Shown here piece by piece: positions 12,946-20,588 of a stretch of 27,367 nucleotides of DNA. The stretch is from a virus. The DNA lies in IMG/VR virus record IMGVR_UViG_3300004807_000099, positions 1 to 27,367 of that record; one strand, written 5' to 3'. How positions within the stretch are numbered: position 1 is the first letter of the stretch; each line of letters begins with the position of its first letter. Below the pieces are notes generated by a model, which did not search any database, had not been told where the DNA came from, and was given only the letters and a program-made list of their open reading frames with translations. A program made the position numbers and the translations under genes.

Positions 12946-14141
12946 TAGCCAGTAAATCCGCCGTTAAGAATCCATCCAGCGTCTTTGGCTCTACCAACAA
13001 GCATTTGTGTTGGATAAGATGCAGACGCTACAGGTTTCATATTTGTACGTTTAATAGTTGCTTTAGATTGTGCTGCATAAGCTGCAATCATGCCTATTTG
13101 AGTTTGAGAAGCTTTGCCATACATTGGCATCAATCTTTCTGCCAAATTCCATCTAAGGCCCATTGAATAGCCCTGCGGCAAAACAATAGTGTCATACAAA
13201 GTTTCGTATCTAGCAAAGATAGTATTGGCAAAAAGGTGCATTTCACCTTGTGCTGGATTAGGCCATACAAATAGATTGCCTTGATCCGCATTAGGGTTGT
13301 AATACAAAGCTTTAGGCCACGGCCCATTAAGCGTTTTTAAGCCAATTTGATTGTAATTTTCGAGGGCTAAAATACCTACTTGATAATCTAAACCGCCATT
13401 AAGTATAGGCTGGCCGTTACTATTGGTATTGATTCGCACATAAGCAGAATCAATAGTTAATGGCTTTTGATAGTAAAGGGTAATTGGAATAGGTATTACA
13501 GAAGCTGTCATAGCCTCACTACCGACTGTTTGACTAGCACTTACTGTGTATGTACCAACTCCGCCGCTTCCGTTCAATATGGCCGTTATAGTGGTTCCTG
13601 AAGTAACTCCAGTACCGCTAATAACAGAGCCAATTCCAAGATAACCAGCAGTAATAGCAGTTACATTTAAAGTAGTGCCTGAAATAGAACCAGTAAATGC
13701 AGGAGCTACTGTAGTGCCAGGTATATTAAGCTGGTAAGTGCCTACTTCATTAACATTACCGCCAGCACCAGTTAAAAATTGGACAATCTTAGTTCCTGAT
13801 GTAATTCCTGAACCTTTAAGGGTTTGCCCTAATGCAACTGCGCCACTACTAATTCCTGAAACAGTAAGAACTTTGCCATTAATTGTTCCACTAATAGCCG
13901 CACCAATATAGTTTGCTGTGCTTGGAGTAGGGCCAATAGTGTATTGAATTTGACCTGAAATTAACGGAAATATGATTTCAGTCGTATTAAATACCATCAT
14001 GCCTTCATTTGACCATTGGTCAATAAGGTCATTAAGCATATCAAAAGCATCTTGAGCCGCTTCAGGAGTTGGTGTTTCACCAGCTTCTAATGCGCCAATG
14101 TCCTTTAATGCTCTGCTAATAATGTCGATTGGCTGAGTCAT
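12945..14141 (-). CDS. P22 gp4-like head-tail adaptor with inserted domains
   Basis: A 398-residue protein. Residues 1-75 ([41 protein letters not shown]) are a clear match to the gp4-like tail accessory family, which binds the portal ring and starts tail assembly. The family resumes at about residue 220 with [14 protein letters not shown] and runs to the end through [16 protein letters not shown] and the helical tail. P22 gp4 has 166 residues. Much of the excess is residues 79-213, two copies of a beta-rich module also found in the gp10-like protein. P22 gp4 also has peptidoglycan hydrolase activity; nothing here shows whether this one does. Confidence 0.85.
   Translation of the reverse strand: MTQPIDIISRALKDIGALEAGETPTPEAAQDAFDMLNDLIDQWSNEGMMVFNTTEIIFPLISGQIQYTIGPTPSTANYIGAAISGTINGKVLTVSGISSGAVALGQTLKGSGITSGTKIVQFLTGAGGNVNEVGTYQLNIPGTTVAPAFTGSISGTTLNVTAITAGYLGIGSVISGTGVTSGTTITAILNGSGGVGTYTVSASQTVGSEAMTASVIPIPITLYYQKPLTIDSAYVRINTNSNGQPILNGGLDYQVGILALENYNQIGLKTLNGPWPKALYYNPNADQGNLFVWPNPAQGEMHLFANTIFARYETLYDTIVLPQGYSMGLRWNLAERLMPMYGKASQTQIGMIAAYAAQSKATIKRTNMKPVASASYPTQMLVGRAKDAGWILNGGFTG
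13503..13901 (-). repeat. Two tandem beta-sandwich-like modules inserted in the gp4-like protein
   Basis: Residues 81-148 (starting [16 protein letters not shown]) and 149-213 (starting [15 protein letters not shown]) follow one plan: GSISGTTL strand, a VG/LG turn, GSGI or GTGV followed by TSGT.I, a glycine-rich loop, then GTY..... . The second copy matches the first gp10-like copy almost base for base at its start. The family layout shows they interrupt an otherwise ordinary gp4-like protein. Confidence 0.8.
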
Positions 14142-14150
14142 ATTATTCCG

Positions 14151-14459
14151 TTAAATTTTGACTGTAAAAGTAGGCAATACCCACGGCTTTTTAAGCGATA
14201 CTGGCTCTTTTGCTAATAATTGCTTTTCTAAATTATCCTCAATAATGCACTTTTCATCAATTATTGATTCATTTTTTATCCAAGCAATTACATCTTTTTC
14301 AGTTGTTAAATCTTGTAAAAAATGAGTTTTATCTTGGAAAGTCCAATAACCTTCAGTTTCTATTGAATTATTACCATCAATAGCTTTTACACTATATTTG
14401 ATTTGGATAATGACAGCATCTTGCTCAATGATGTCTAAAACTTTCCAACTAAAAATCAT
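14151..14459 (-). CDS. Hypothetical virion-region protein (102 aa)
   Basis: A 102-residue mixed beta/alpha protein starting MIFSWKVLDIIEQD, with a strand pattern (VIIQIKYSVKAID, EGYWTFQD), an ENDVIAWIKNE-like helix near residue 55-65 and a basic end LPTFTVKI. The layout resembles small proteins next to tail fibres in environmental phages, whose function is unknown. It overlaps the upstream fibre stop by 4 bases, which suggests coupled translation and perhaps a role in fibre assembly; that is inference. Confidence 0.55.
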   Translation of the reverse strand: MIFSWKVLDIIEQDAVIIQIKYSVKAIDGNNSIETEGYWTFQDKTHFLQDLTTEKDVIAWIKNESIIDEKCIIEDNLEKQLLAKEPVSLKKPWVLPTFTVKI

Positions 14460-15541
14460 GCGTAGTAGCTTCCTGAGGTGGTAAATTTCATAATAGTATT
14501 TCCACCACTAGTAGTTACAGTAGGTGATCCTGATACTGTGCCTGTATAGCTTGCCGTTGGCACAGAAATATATATAACTCCTGAACCACCATTATAAGAA
14601 CCGCCGCCTCCACCGCCAGTATTTGCAGTACCAGCAGAACCTCCTGTATTGGCTTGATTGCCACCAGTACCTCCACCGCCATTGCCGCCTGAACCGCCTG
14701 AACCATACCAGCCTTGACCGCCGCCGCCGCCGCAAAGATAAACAGTAGAGCCTGTAATGGTTGTAGATAAACCTACACCGCCAGCACCACCAGTTGTGCC
14801 ATCAGAAGCAGAATTTGCTCCTGTTCCTCCTGCACCACCACCACCACCGCCGCCTTGACCATTTCCAGCGTTATAAACTGAAGAACCACCGCCATTACCT
14901 TGACCGCTAGTTCCTGAACCTCCGCTTACTGTGCCAGTATTGCCGTTTGATGTACCTCCAGCACCACTTCCTCCTGAGCCTCCTATACCGCCACCACCAA
15001 CTCCTCCACCGCCGCCGCCTATAGCGACAGCGATACCAGTTAATTGTGAATTTGCTCCATTAGTTCCAGTAGAGCCTCCAGCACCAAGAACTGCATAATA
15101 ATAAGTGCCAGGAATTAAAGTAAAAGTAGAGGTTAAATAACCTCCAGCACCACCACCGCCTTGTGAACCTCCGCCACCGCCAGCCGCAATTACATAAGTT
15201 CCTGAATAAGAACCTTCATTGGTAGTAGTAAATTTTACCCATTGACCAGCCGCATATCCTTCATAAAATCCGCCACCATCAGTATTAAATCGAATAATTC
15301 CAGTAGTAGGACTAGAAGTTCTTTGTGAAGAATTGCCTTTTGGTAGTTGAAGTTGTGTAGTACCAGTAATTAAAGCAGTCCCTGTTACAGTCAAATTTGT
15401 AACGGATAAGTTATTACTTGAATCTTGAATAAGCAAAGTTCCATTAGTTGCTGGAATAGTTAAATTAATTGTGCTTGCTGTATCAGCATTAGTAAGAGTT
15501 ACTGTGCCGCCTGAAGGAGCTAAAAATATTAGTTGCGACAT
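14456..15541 (-). CDS. Glycine-rich tail fibre / adhesin
   Basis: A 361-residue fibre protein. The N-terminal part (1-70) is threonine-rich beta strand (APSGGTVTLTNADTAST, VTNLTVTGTALITGTTQL). Next is a conserved fibre motif, LPKGNSSQRTSSPTTG followed by RFN (about 65-85), then a long glycine-rich domain (about 120-318) with many GGGGG runs broken by short strands, and the end VTTSGGNTIMKFTTSGSYYA. Glycine-rich adhesin domains of this sort can fold as a layered polyglycine-II sandwich, known from the gp38 adhesin of phage S16, with loops that contact the receptor. It is paralogous in design to the 966-residue fibre nearby. Confidence 0.8.
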   Translation of the reverse strand: MSQLIFLAPSGGTVTLTNADTASTINLTIPATNGTLLIQDSSNNLSVTNLTVTGTALITGTTQLQLPKGNSSQRTSSPTTGIIRFNTDGGGFYEGYAAGQWVKFTTTNEGSYSGTYVIAAGGGGGSQGGGGAGGYLTSTFTLIPGTYYYAVLGAGGSTGTNGANSQLTGIAVAIGGGGGGVGGGGIGGSGGSGAGGTSNGNTGTVSGGSGTSGQGNGGGSSVYNAGNGQGGGGGGGAGGTGANSASDGTTGGAGGVGLSTTITGSTVYLCGGGGGQGWYGSGGSGGNGGGGTGGNQANTGGSAGTANTGGGGGGSYNGGSGVIYISVPTASYTGTVSGSPTVTTSGGNTIMKFTTSGSYYA

Positions 15542-15551
15542 AATTTATTCC

Positions 15552-15917
15552 TTAAACAGCTTCAATCCAAGATTTAGAAGATTCTTGCCAAAAATATGCT
15601 TTGCCATCAGCAGGATAAGGAACTGGAGATTCCCATGTCCAATTATTTTTATTTAAAGACCAGCTTGGATAAGGTTGTGGCGCATAGAAAACATCATGGG
15701 CCTGGTCATATGTATAACCAATGCCAGCATAGTTACCACGCAAAGCAATACCACCATCTTCGTTACCATCTGCTCCATAATGTTTTCCACCACGAGTGTT
15801 ATAGCTGGTTTGAATCCAAGTGCCAGGACTTGAATCTACAAATGTGTTAAAAAAATCGGCTTCAGCCACAATTACTTGTGTAACTTTGCCATCTACTACT
15901 TTTGCATAATGTGACAT
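15552..15917 (-). CDS. Conserved phage/cyanophage-type protein between fibres (121 aa)
   Basis: A 121-residue aromatic-rich protein. Motifs WIQTSYNTRGG (34-44), NYAGIGYTYD (62-71), FYAPQPYPSWSLN (77-89) and WESPVPYPADGKAYFWQE are those of a very widespread small protein in marine and freshwater phages, usually found beside tail or baseplate genes and annotated as hypothetical. No catalytic motif is seen; the many W and Y suggest a compact beta fold. It lies 13 bases after the large fibre and 10 before the second fibre, so it probably belongs to the fibre or tail assembly. Confidence 0.7.
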   Translation of the reverse strand: MSHYAKVVDGKVTQVIVAEADFFNTFVDSSPGTWIQTSYNTRGGKHYGADGNEDGGIALRGNYAGIGYTYDQAHDVFYAPQPYPSWSLNKNNWTWESPVPYPADGKAYFWQESSKSWIEAV

Positions 15918-15930
15918 TTAAATCTCCTAA

Positions 15931-18831
15931 TTAAGCTGTATAAGTACCGCTAGATGTGAATGTATGAATGGTGTAACCGCCAGATGAGGTGACAGTTCCG
16001 CCAGTACCCCTTTGGCTGCCAAGATAAGAAATAATTACTATGCCAGAACCTCCTGTACCTGCCGCTACAGAGTTAGCCTGAGAACCTCCACCACCACCTG
16101 TGTTAGCTGTTCCATTTGAATTTGAAATGCCACTACTTCCTCCGCCTCCATTTGAGCCAGTTTGAGTATTACTCGCATTATTTCCAGCGCCTCCACCAGC
16201 ATAATAAGTAGATGTTCCTGAAATAGAATAAGCTGCACCGCTACCTCCAGCAGGAGTGCTTCCTGCAGCACCAGCACCACCACCTCCGCCACCTTGACTA
16301 TTTGCTAATGAACCATTACCACCAGCATTTCCTTGACCAGAAGTTCCACTTGCGCCTGTAGTTACACCAAGTGCAGTTCCACCTCCTCCAGAGCCGCCTG
16401 ATGTAGGTGCGCCATTTATTGCTGATATTTGACCAGAGCCAGCTCCACCTCCAATAGCAGTATAAGTAAGCGCAGATGAATTTGAACCAGCAGTTCCAGC
16501 GCCATTATTTCCTGAGCCTGGATTTCCCGCTCCACCAGCGCCAATCGTTATCGTATATGCAGTTGTTTGGGTTAAAGTAACAGCTGACTGATAAATAAGT
16601 CCTCCAGCACCACCACCTCCACCATAACCACCAAAACCACCTCCACCACCGCCAGCAACAATTAAAGCTAAAACAGAATATGTTTGGCTAGTAATAGATG
16701 TCCAAGATGTTCCACTATAAATTTCAGTTTGATTCAATGTAGTGTTATATCTTGTAGCTCCAGCTACAGGAGAAGCTGGTCTTTGAGCAGTTGTTCCTGA
16801 TGGTAAATTTATTGCTCCTACAGCACCACTAAAATCTAAAATTCCTAAACTTGGATTCCATTTAAGCTCTGTAGAGCTAGTATTAATTGCGCTAATTGTG
16901 CCGCTAGTTGCGCTAGTAAATGTTAAATAACGAGTTGCATTAGTACTTGTATCATCAGTTACAGTTAAGCCAGCAGAGATAGTAGTCCAAGAAGGTGCGG
17001 CTCCTGAGCCAGCAGAAGTTAATACTTGACCAGTTGTACCAAAATTTGTAGTACCAGTAATATTAGTATTTAAGCCAATAGCACCGCTAGAATTAATTAC
17101 ATGGGCAGATTGGCCTGTACTACCCCAAGCCAAATATAAATTTTGACCATTTCCTGAGCCTACTGTAATAGCGCCATCATGACCGCTAAAGTAAATGCCA
17201 TTATTTATAGAAAAGAAATCAGCAGGAGTACCTGAGCTAAATGTAGATGAATTCATGCCGAATTCACCATAATAAGTAGAATCAGTACCTAAATCATTGC
17301 TTGCTACATAATTTGTAGATGCTCCAGCAGAAGTCGATTTATTTTGTATTACAAGCTGATTGTATGAGCTTGCTGTAGAAGAGCCAAAAGAAGCAATAGT
17401 ATTTGATGCGTTAAAGCTTAATACTGGAGTAGTGCTTGTAACTGAATTTCCTGACAAAGTGGTGAAATCACCGCTTGACCTAGTAGTTGCGCCTATAGAT
17501 ACACCATTTAATGCGCTTACAGTAGTACCTAAAGCGGCGGCTGTAGAGCCAAAAGTAATAGAGCTATTTGTAAGTGCGCTATTAGCAATATTAGATAATG
17601 TACCGCCTAAAGTAAGGCTTCCGCTAGTAGTTACAGTACCAGTTAAAGTTAATCCATTTACAGTACCAGTACCGCTTACTGAAGTTACAGTTCCAGTAGT
17701 AGGAGTTGCCCAAGATGGAATTCCTGAAGCCAATGTAAGAACTTGACCATTAGTTCCAGCAGCCAAAAATGTAGTTGCATTAGCCCCAGTTTGATAAGGC
17801 AATGAGCCAGCCGCACCGCCAGCCAATCCTCCAGCATATCCTGTAGTATTTTGATTAAATGTAGGCCAAGTAAATGTACCAGTAGAAAAATTACCGCTTG
17901 CAGGAGTACCTAAAGCTGGCGCAATAAGCGTTGGGCTATTAGCAAATACCAAAGCTCCAGTACCAGTTTCATCGCTTACAGTAGCCGCTAAATTGGCTGA
18001 TGTAGGAGTTTGCAAGAATGTAAGCATTCCAGTAGCAAGGCCTGTTACATTTCCAATAGCAGGAGTAATTGTAGTATTGGTTACTGAAGTAATTTGCCCT
18101 TGAGCATTTACGGCAAATACAGGAGTAGCAGTAGCAGAGCCATAAGTAGTAGCGGCTACTCCAGTATTGGTAATGCTAAATTGATAGCCAGTTAAAGTTA
18201 AACCAGGTCCAGCAGTATAGTTAGCGGCTGTAGAGAAATTACTCCAAGTCATCGCTGTAGTGCCTAATGTACCGCCTGGCTGGGCAGTACAATACCATGC
18301 AGAGCCAGCTTGACCGCCATACTCTACAAATACTAATGCGCTTACATATTGAGCCCAAGTAGTAGAACCAGTAGCATAAGTCCAAGCTCCAGTATTTACT
18401 ATATAAATACCATTTTGAGATGATGTAGATTGATTTTTTACTAATACTGTATTACCAGCTACAAGGCTTACTGTATCTACAGTTTGCAATCCTGAAAGAG
18501 TAATATTTGTAGTAGTAGCCGCCGTTACAGGAGCTTTCCAACTAATTCCAACAGCTACAGAATCTACATACAATTTATTAGCAATATCAGTAGAGCCAGT
18601 AGGAGTAGCCGCTACTTGACCGCTGGTAAAGCTACCAGTAGAAGGAGTGGTTGCGCCAATTCGACTGCTATCAATAGTACTATTTGTAATAGTCAAGCCT
18701 GATTGAACAGGATTAATTGTTGCTGTAAATGCTTTACCTTGACCAATAAAAGTCTGAAAGTTTCCATTTACATCAAAATAAGCCTGTACAGGCAGTAAAT
18801 TCTGAACTGTAGAATTAGCTGGATTAGCCAT
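15931..18831 (-). CDS. Large tail fibre with glycine-rich C-terminal adhesin domain
   Basis: A 966-residue fibre. It opens with TVQNLLPVQAYFDVNGNFQTF, a start shared with the 162-residue protein upstream and so probably the virion-attachment part. Residues about 60-110 contain STGSFTSG and a DIANKLYVDS motif common in fibres. The shaft is S/T/G/N-rich with repeated NGQVLTLASGIPSW / TGQVLTSAGSGAAPSW units. Near residue 690 comes LPSGTTAQRPASPVAG.TRYN, then a glycine-rich domain from about 735 with many GGGGG runs, and the end GGTVTSSGGYTIHTFTSSGTYTA. This order (anchor, shaft, glycine-rich tip) fits a host-recognition fibre. The glycine tip matches the design of the 361-residue fibre. Confidence 0.85.
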   Translation of the reverse strand: MANPANSTVQNLLPVQAYFDVNGNFQTFIGQGKAFTATINPVQSGLTITNSTIDSSRIGATTPSTGSFTSGQVAATPTGSTDIANKLYVDSVAVGISWKAPVTAATTTNITLSGLQTVDTVSLVAGNTVLVKNQSTSSQNGIYIVNTGAWTYATGSTTWAQYVSALVFVEYGGQAGSAWYCTAQPGGTLGTTAMTWSNFSTAANYTAGPGLTLTGYQFSITNTGVAATTYGSATATPVFAVNAQGQITSVTNTTITPAIGNVTGLATGMLTFLQTPTSANLAATVSDETGTGALVFANSPTLIAPALGTPASGNFSTGTFTWPTFNQNTTGYAGGLAGGAAGSLPYQTGANATTFLAAGTNGQVLTLASGIPSWATPTTGTVTSVSGTGTVNGLTLTGTVTTSGSLTLGGTLSNIANSALTNSSITFGSTAAALGTTVSALNGVSIGATTRSSGDFTTLSGNSVTSTTPVLSFNASNTIASFGSSTASSYNQLVIQNKSTSAGASTNYVASNDLGTDSTYYGEFGMNSSTFSSGTPADFFSINNGIYFSGHDGAITVGSGNGQNLYLAWGSTGQSAHVINSSGAIGLNTNITGTTNFGTTGQVLTSAGSGAAPSWTTISAGLTVTDDTSTNATRYLTFTSATSGTISAINTSSTELKWNPSLGILDFSGAVGAINLPSGTTAQRPASPVAGATRYNTTLNQTEIYSGTSWTSITSQTYSVLALIVAGGGGGGFGGYGGGGGAGGLIYQSAVTLTQTTAYTITIGAGGAGNPGSGNNGAGTAGSNSSALTYTAIGGGAGSGQISAINGAPTSGGSGGGGTALGVTTGASGTSGQGNAGGNGSLANSQGGGGGGAGAAGSTPAGGSGAAYSISGTSTYYAGGGAGNNASNTQTGSNGGGGSSGISNSNGTANTGGGGGSQANSVAAGTGGSGIVIISYLGSQRGTGGTVTSSGGYTIHTFTSSGTYTA

Positions 18832-18840
18832 ATTTAAACC

Positions 18841-19329
18841 TTAATAAGCAAAGCAATTTACTAAAATTACATCTCCAGCAGACATATTAGAAGCCGCACC
18901 AGTAGTTACTGAATAGCTTGTAAATGTAACTGATGTAGTAGAGCTTGCAGTTAATTGCAAGAATAGGCTATTACCATTAGTTACATCAGCGGCAAATGCA
19001 AGCCAGCCATTAGTAGCAGTAGGCAAAGTAATACTTCCATTAGCCGCACCACCAGTACCAACTACAATTTTGAAGCACATTGTATTAGAAGCAGTAATTG
19101 TTGGGCTTGTGCCAAAACCTGATCCAATAGTAGGCAAAGTTGTAGCAGATGCTAATAAATTTCCACCCATTTGAAAGGTAGATGGATTTATTACATCACC
19201 AGTTAAAGGAGGGGAAAAGAAAGCACCACCAGGACCAACTAAACCAAGACAAACCCCTGCTGAATTAAATTGAGCTTGAACAGGCACATTTTGGACTGTT
19301 ACTGTACTTGCTACTTGATTTGAACTCAT
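18841..19329 (-). CDS. Short fibre-like virion protein (162 aa)
   Basis: A 162-residue protein. Residues about 8-38 (STVTVQNVPVQAQFNSAGVC, then GPGGAF) align with the start of the 966-residue fibre (STVQNLLPVQAYFDVNGNF, GQGKAF). The rest is beta-rich: ITLPTATNGWLAFAADVT, FLQLTASSTTSVTFTSY and the end GDVILVNCFAY. It looks like a short head or base piece that binds at the same site as the large fibre, or a capsid-bound accessory protein. It overlaps its upstream neighbour by one base and ends 9 bases before the fibre start. Confidence 0.65.
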   Translation of the reverse strand: MSSNQVASTVTVQNVPVQAQFNSAGVCLGLVGPGGAFFSPPLTGDVINPSTFQMGGNLLASATTLPTIGSGFGTSPTITASNTMCFKIVVGTGGAANGSITLPTATNGWLAFAADVTNGNSLFLQLTASSTTSVTFTSYSVTTGAASNMSAGDVILVNCFAY

Positions 19330-19661
19330 TATAGTTTTCCTTCACCAGGAGTAATTTCTAAGCTTGTTGCTGTGCCTGAAATAAACCACGCATTAGGAGG
19401 AATTCCACTAAATACTTGAACTGTATTTGCAGGAATAGACATTACATAAGGAGTGCCAGTTGCAGTTGGAGTAGTTACTGTAGGAGTAACAGTTGCATCA
19501 CCAGGCTCTTGTGGAGCCCAAGCAAAGCGAACAATTCCACTTGTTATATTGTAAATTCTATAAGAAGTAGGATAAAAATTGCTTGTTGCTTTAACTTGAA
19601 CCGCAGAAGTGCTTACCAAGTAAGTTGGCCCAAAAGGGCTAAAAGCTGAATCGTAAGCCAT
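19329..19661 (-). CDS. Small beta-rich virion protein (110 aa)
   Basis: A 110-residue protein: VQVKATSNFYPTSYRIYNITSGIVRFAW suggests beta strands, and IPANTVQVFSGIPPNAWFISG is a surface-protein-like strand/turn pattern. Small proteins with such text are often found between coat and tail genes in environmental phages and may be capsid decoration or neck proteins. No charged catalytic motif is visible. Function not known. Confidence 0.6.
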   Translation of the reverse strand: MAYDSAFSPFGPTYLVSTSAVQVKATSNFYPTSYRIYNITSGIVRFAWAPQEPGDATVTPTVTTPTATGTPYVMSIPANTVQVFSGIPPNAWFISGTATSLEITPGEGKL

Positions 19662-19672
19662 TATTTAACTCC

Positions 19673-19996
19673 TTAAACTACATTGCTAGGAATAGGAGAA
19701 TCTTCACAAGTTGAAATTTTAAGTAACAAAGTTCCAGCAGTTTGAGTGGCAGAAGAACCAGTACTGTTAATTAATCTAACAACAACTTGATTTGCTGTAT
19801 TTGTATAAGCATTGCCAATAGAAATACCTGTTACTAAAGCACCATCAAAAGCGGCTTGAACAAAATCATTAGGCTGAACACCAGCAACAGTTAAAGTTAC
19901 ATCTGAACTTGTGCCTGAAATAGTAGTGGATGGAAGTGTTACTTGAACAATCGATTGAGCAATAATATTGCCACGACAAACAGTAGTCTTAGACAT
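19673..19996 (-). CDS. Small beta-rich virion protein (107 aa)
   Basis: A 107-residue protein with almost no helix: IVQVTLPSTTISGTSSDVTLTVAGV, then QPNDFVQAAFDG, NQVVVRLINSTG and GTLLLKISTCED. The layout resembles a small Ig-like or jelly-roll structural protein, with the V.PND.V turn common in this group. It is the first gene after the terminator at 20041-20073 and has a TATAAT box 28 bases upstream, so it may open a new transcription unit. Confidence 0.6.
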   Translation of the reverse strand: MSKTTVCRGNIIAQSIVQVTLPSTTISGTSSDVTLTVAGVQPNDFVQAAFDGALVTGISIGNAYTNTANQVVVRLINSTGSSATQTAGTLLLKISTCEDSPIPSNVV

Positions 19997-20023
19997 ATTT
20001 TTTCCTTTGTGTAAGGTTAAATC

Positions 20024-20029
20024 ATTATA
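20024..20029 (-). promoter_or_regulatory. Possible -10 box (TATAAT) after the terminator
   Basis: On the minus strand a perfect TATAAT lies 28 bases before the start of the 19996 gene and just past the terminator. No good -35 box is seen at 15-18 bases upstream, where the terminator stem sits, so only the -10 supports a promoter. Confidence 0.3.
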
Positions 20030-20040
20030 AGTTAGTTAAG

Positions 20041-20073
20041 AAAAAAAGCCATACTTTTTGGGCATGGCTTTTT
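20041..20073 (-). terminator. Intrinsic terminator after the 147-aa gene
   Basis: On the minus strand the stem AAAAAGCCAT / ATGGCTTTTT (10 bp including the A/T pairs) encloses an 11-base loop and is followed by a run of T. It lies 19 bases past the stop of the 147-aa gene. The A- and T-runs on both sides make it usable in either direction. Confidence 0.8.
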
Positions 20074-20092
20074 CCTTTTAGTACCCAAGTCC

Positions 20093-20536
20093 TTAGAAGA
20101 AACCTGGACTTAAATCATATCCATAAATATACACATCAACAGTCGCAGTAGCGAATGCTGTAGAGATATTTACATATACAGTTTGTGCTGTTTGCGCTGT
20201 ATTAGGATTTGAAGCTGCTGAGATAGTTACATAAGATGGAGTAGTTTGACCAGTCAATGCTGCTGCTGTCAAAATACTTGTTGTACCACCTTTAGCTGGA
20301 GCTGTATAAACACCCAAATTTACAGAAGCTACAGATTGTGTTGCTCCAGCGTTGTTAGCGTTAGCTACAACTACTGAAACAGGAACATAAAGTGCGCTGT
20401 TGTTAATTTGAACTGCAAAGTCAGCCGCTGCTGCTGTAGAAACGCCTTTCAACACACCTAGAACACGCAAAGCCTGTTGGCTATTAAGGTTCGATGGGTG
20501 GGTTGAATTTTGTACTGCTGGTCCTGGATTCGCCAT
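20093..20536 (-). CDS. Coat-adjacent virion protein, possible decoration protein (147 aa)
   Basis: A 147-residue A/T/V/N-rich beta protein: LRVLGVLKGVSTAAAADFAVQINN, VPVSVVVANANN, YVTISAASN, QTVYVNISTAFATATVDVYIYGYDLSPGFF. A good AAAGGA ribosome site precedes ATG 20536. It follows the coat gene directly and is bracketed by two intrinsic terminators, one before and one after it. That placement and the compact beta fold suit a capsid decoration or head protein made in large amount, but this is inference; I recognise no specific family. Confidence 0.6.
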   Translation of the reverse strand: MANPGPAVQNSTHPSNLNSQQALRVLGVLKGVSTAAAADFAVQINNSALYVPVSVVVANANNAGATQSVASVNLGVYTAPAKGGTTSILTAAALTGQTTPSYVTISAASNPNTAQTAQTVYVNISTAFATATVDVYIYGYDLSPGFF

Positions 20537-20560
20537 GATTAGATTCCTTTAAATTAATTT

Positions 20561-20584
20561 AAAAGGAAGGGCCGAAGCCCCTCC
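20561..20584 (-). terminator. UUCG-loop intrinsic terminator after the coat gene
   Basis: On the minus strand GGAGGGGC-TTCG-GCCCTTCC forms an 8-bp stem (one G-U pair) capped by the very stable UUCG tetraloop, followed by TTTT. It starts five bases past the coat stop. The short T-run suggests partial termination, which would let the downstream virion genes be read at a lower level than the coat gene. Confidence 0.8.
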
Positions 20585-20588
20585 GTTA

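Noticed and set aside
12406-14141. Group I intron carrying the GIY-YIG gene
   Set aside because: The flanking gp4-like and gp10-like genes have their own complete starts and stops, and there is no non-coding sequence for an intron core.
14500-16700. GGT/CCACC-rich runs looking like microsatellites or a variable repeat array
   Set aside because: They encode in-frame glycine runs of the two fibre tips; the runs are irregular and need no separate repeat feature.
17360-17746. 128-codon ORF on the plus strand opposite the large fibre gene
   Set aside because: It is a valine/proline-rich antisense frame produced by the biased codons of the low-complexity fibre gene; no ribosome site, and the minus-strand frame is clearly coding.
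14456-18831. Diversity-generating retroelement acting on the fibre tips
   Set aside because: No reverse transcriptase gene and no template/variable repeat pair was found in the window.
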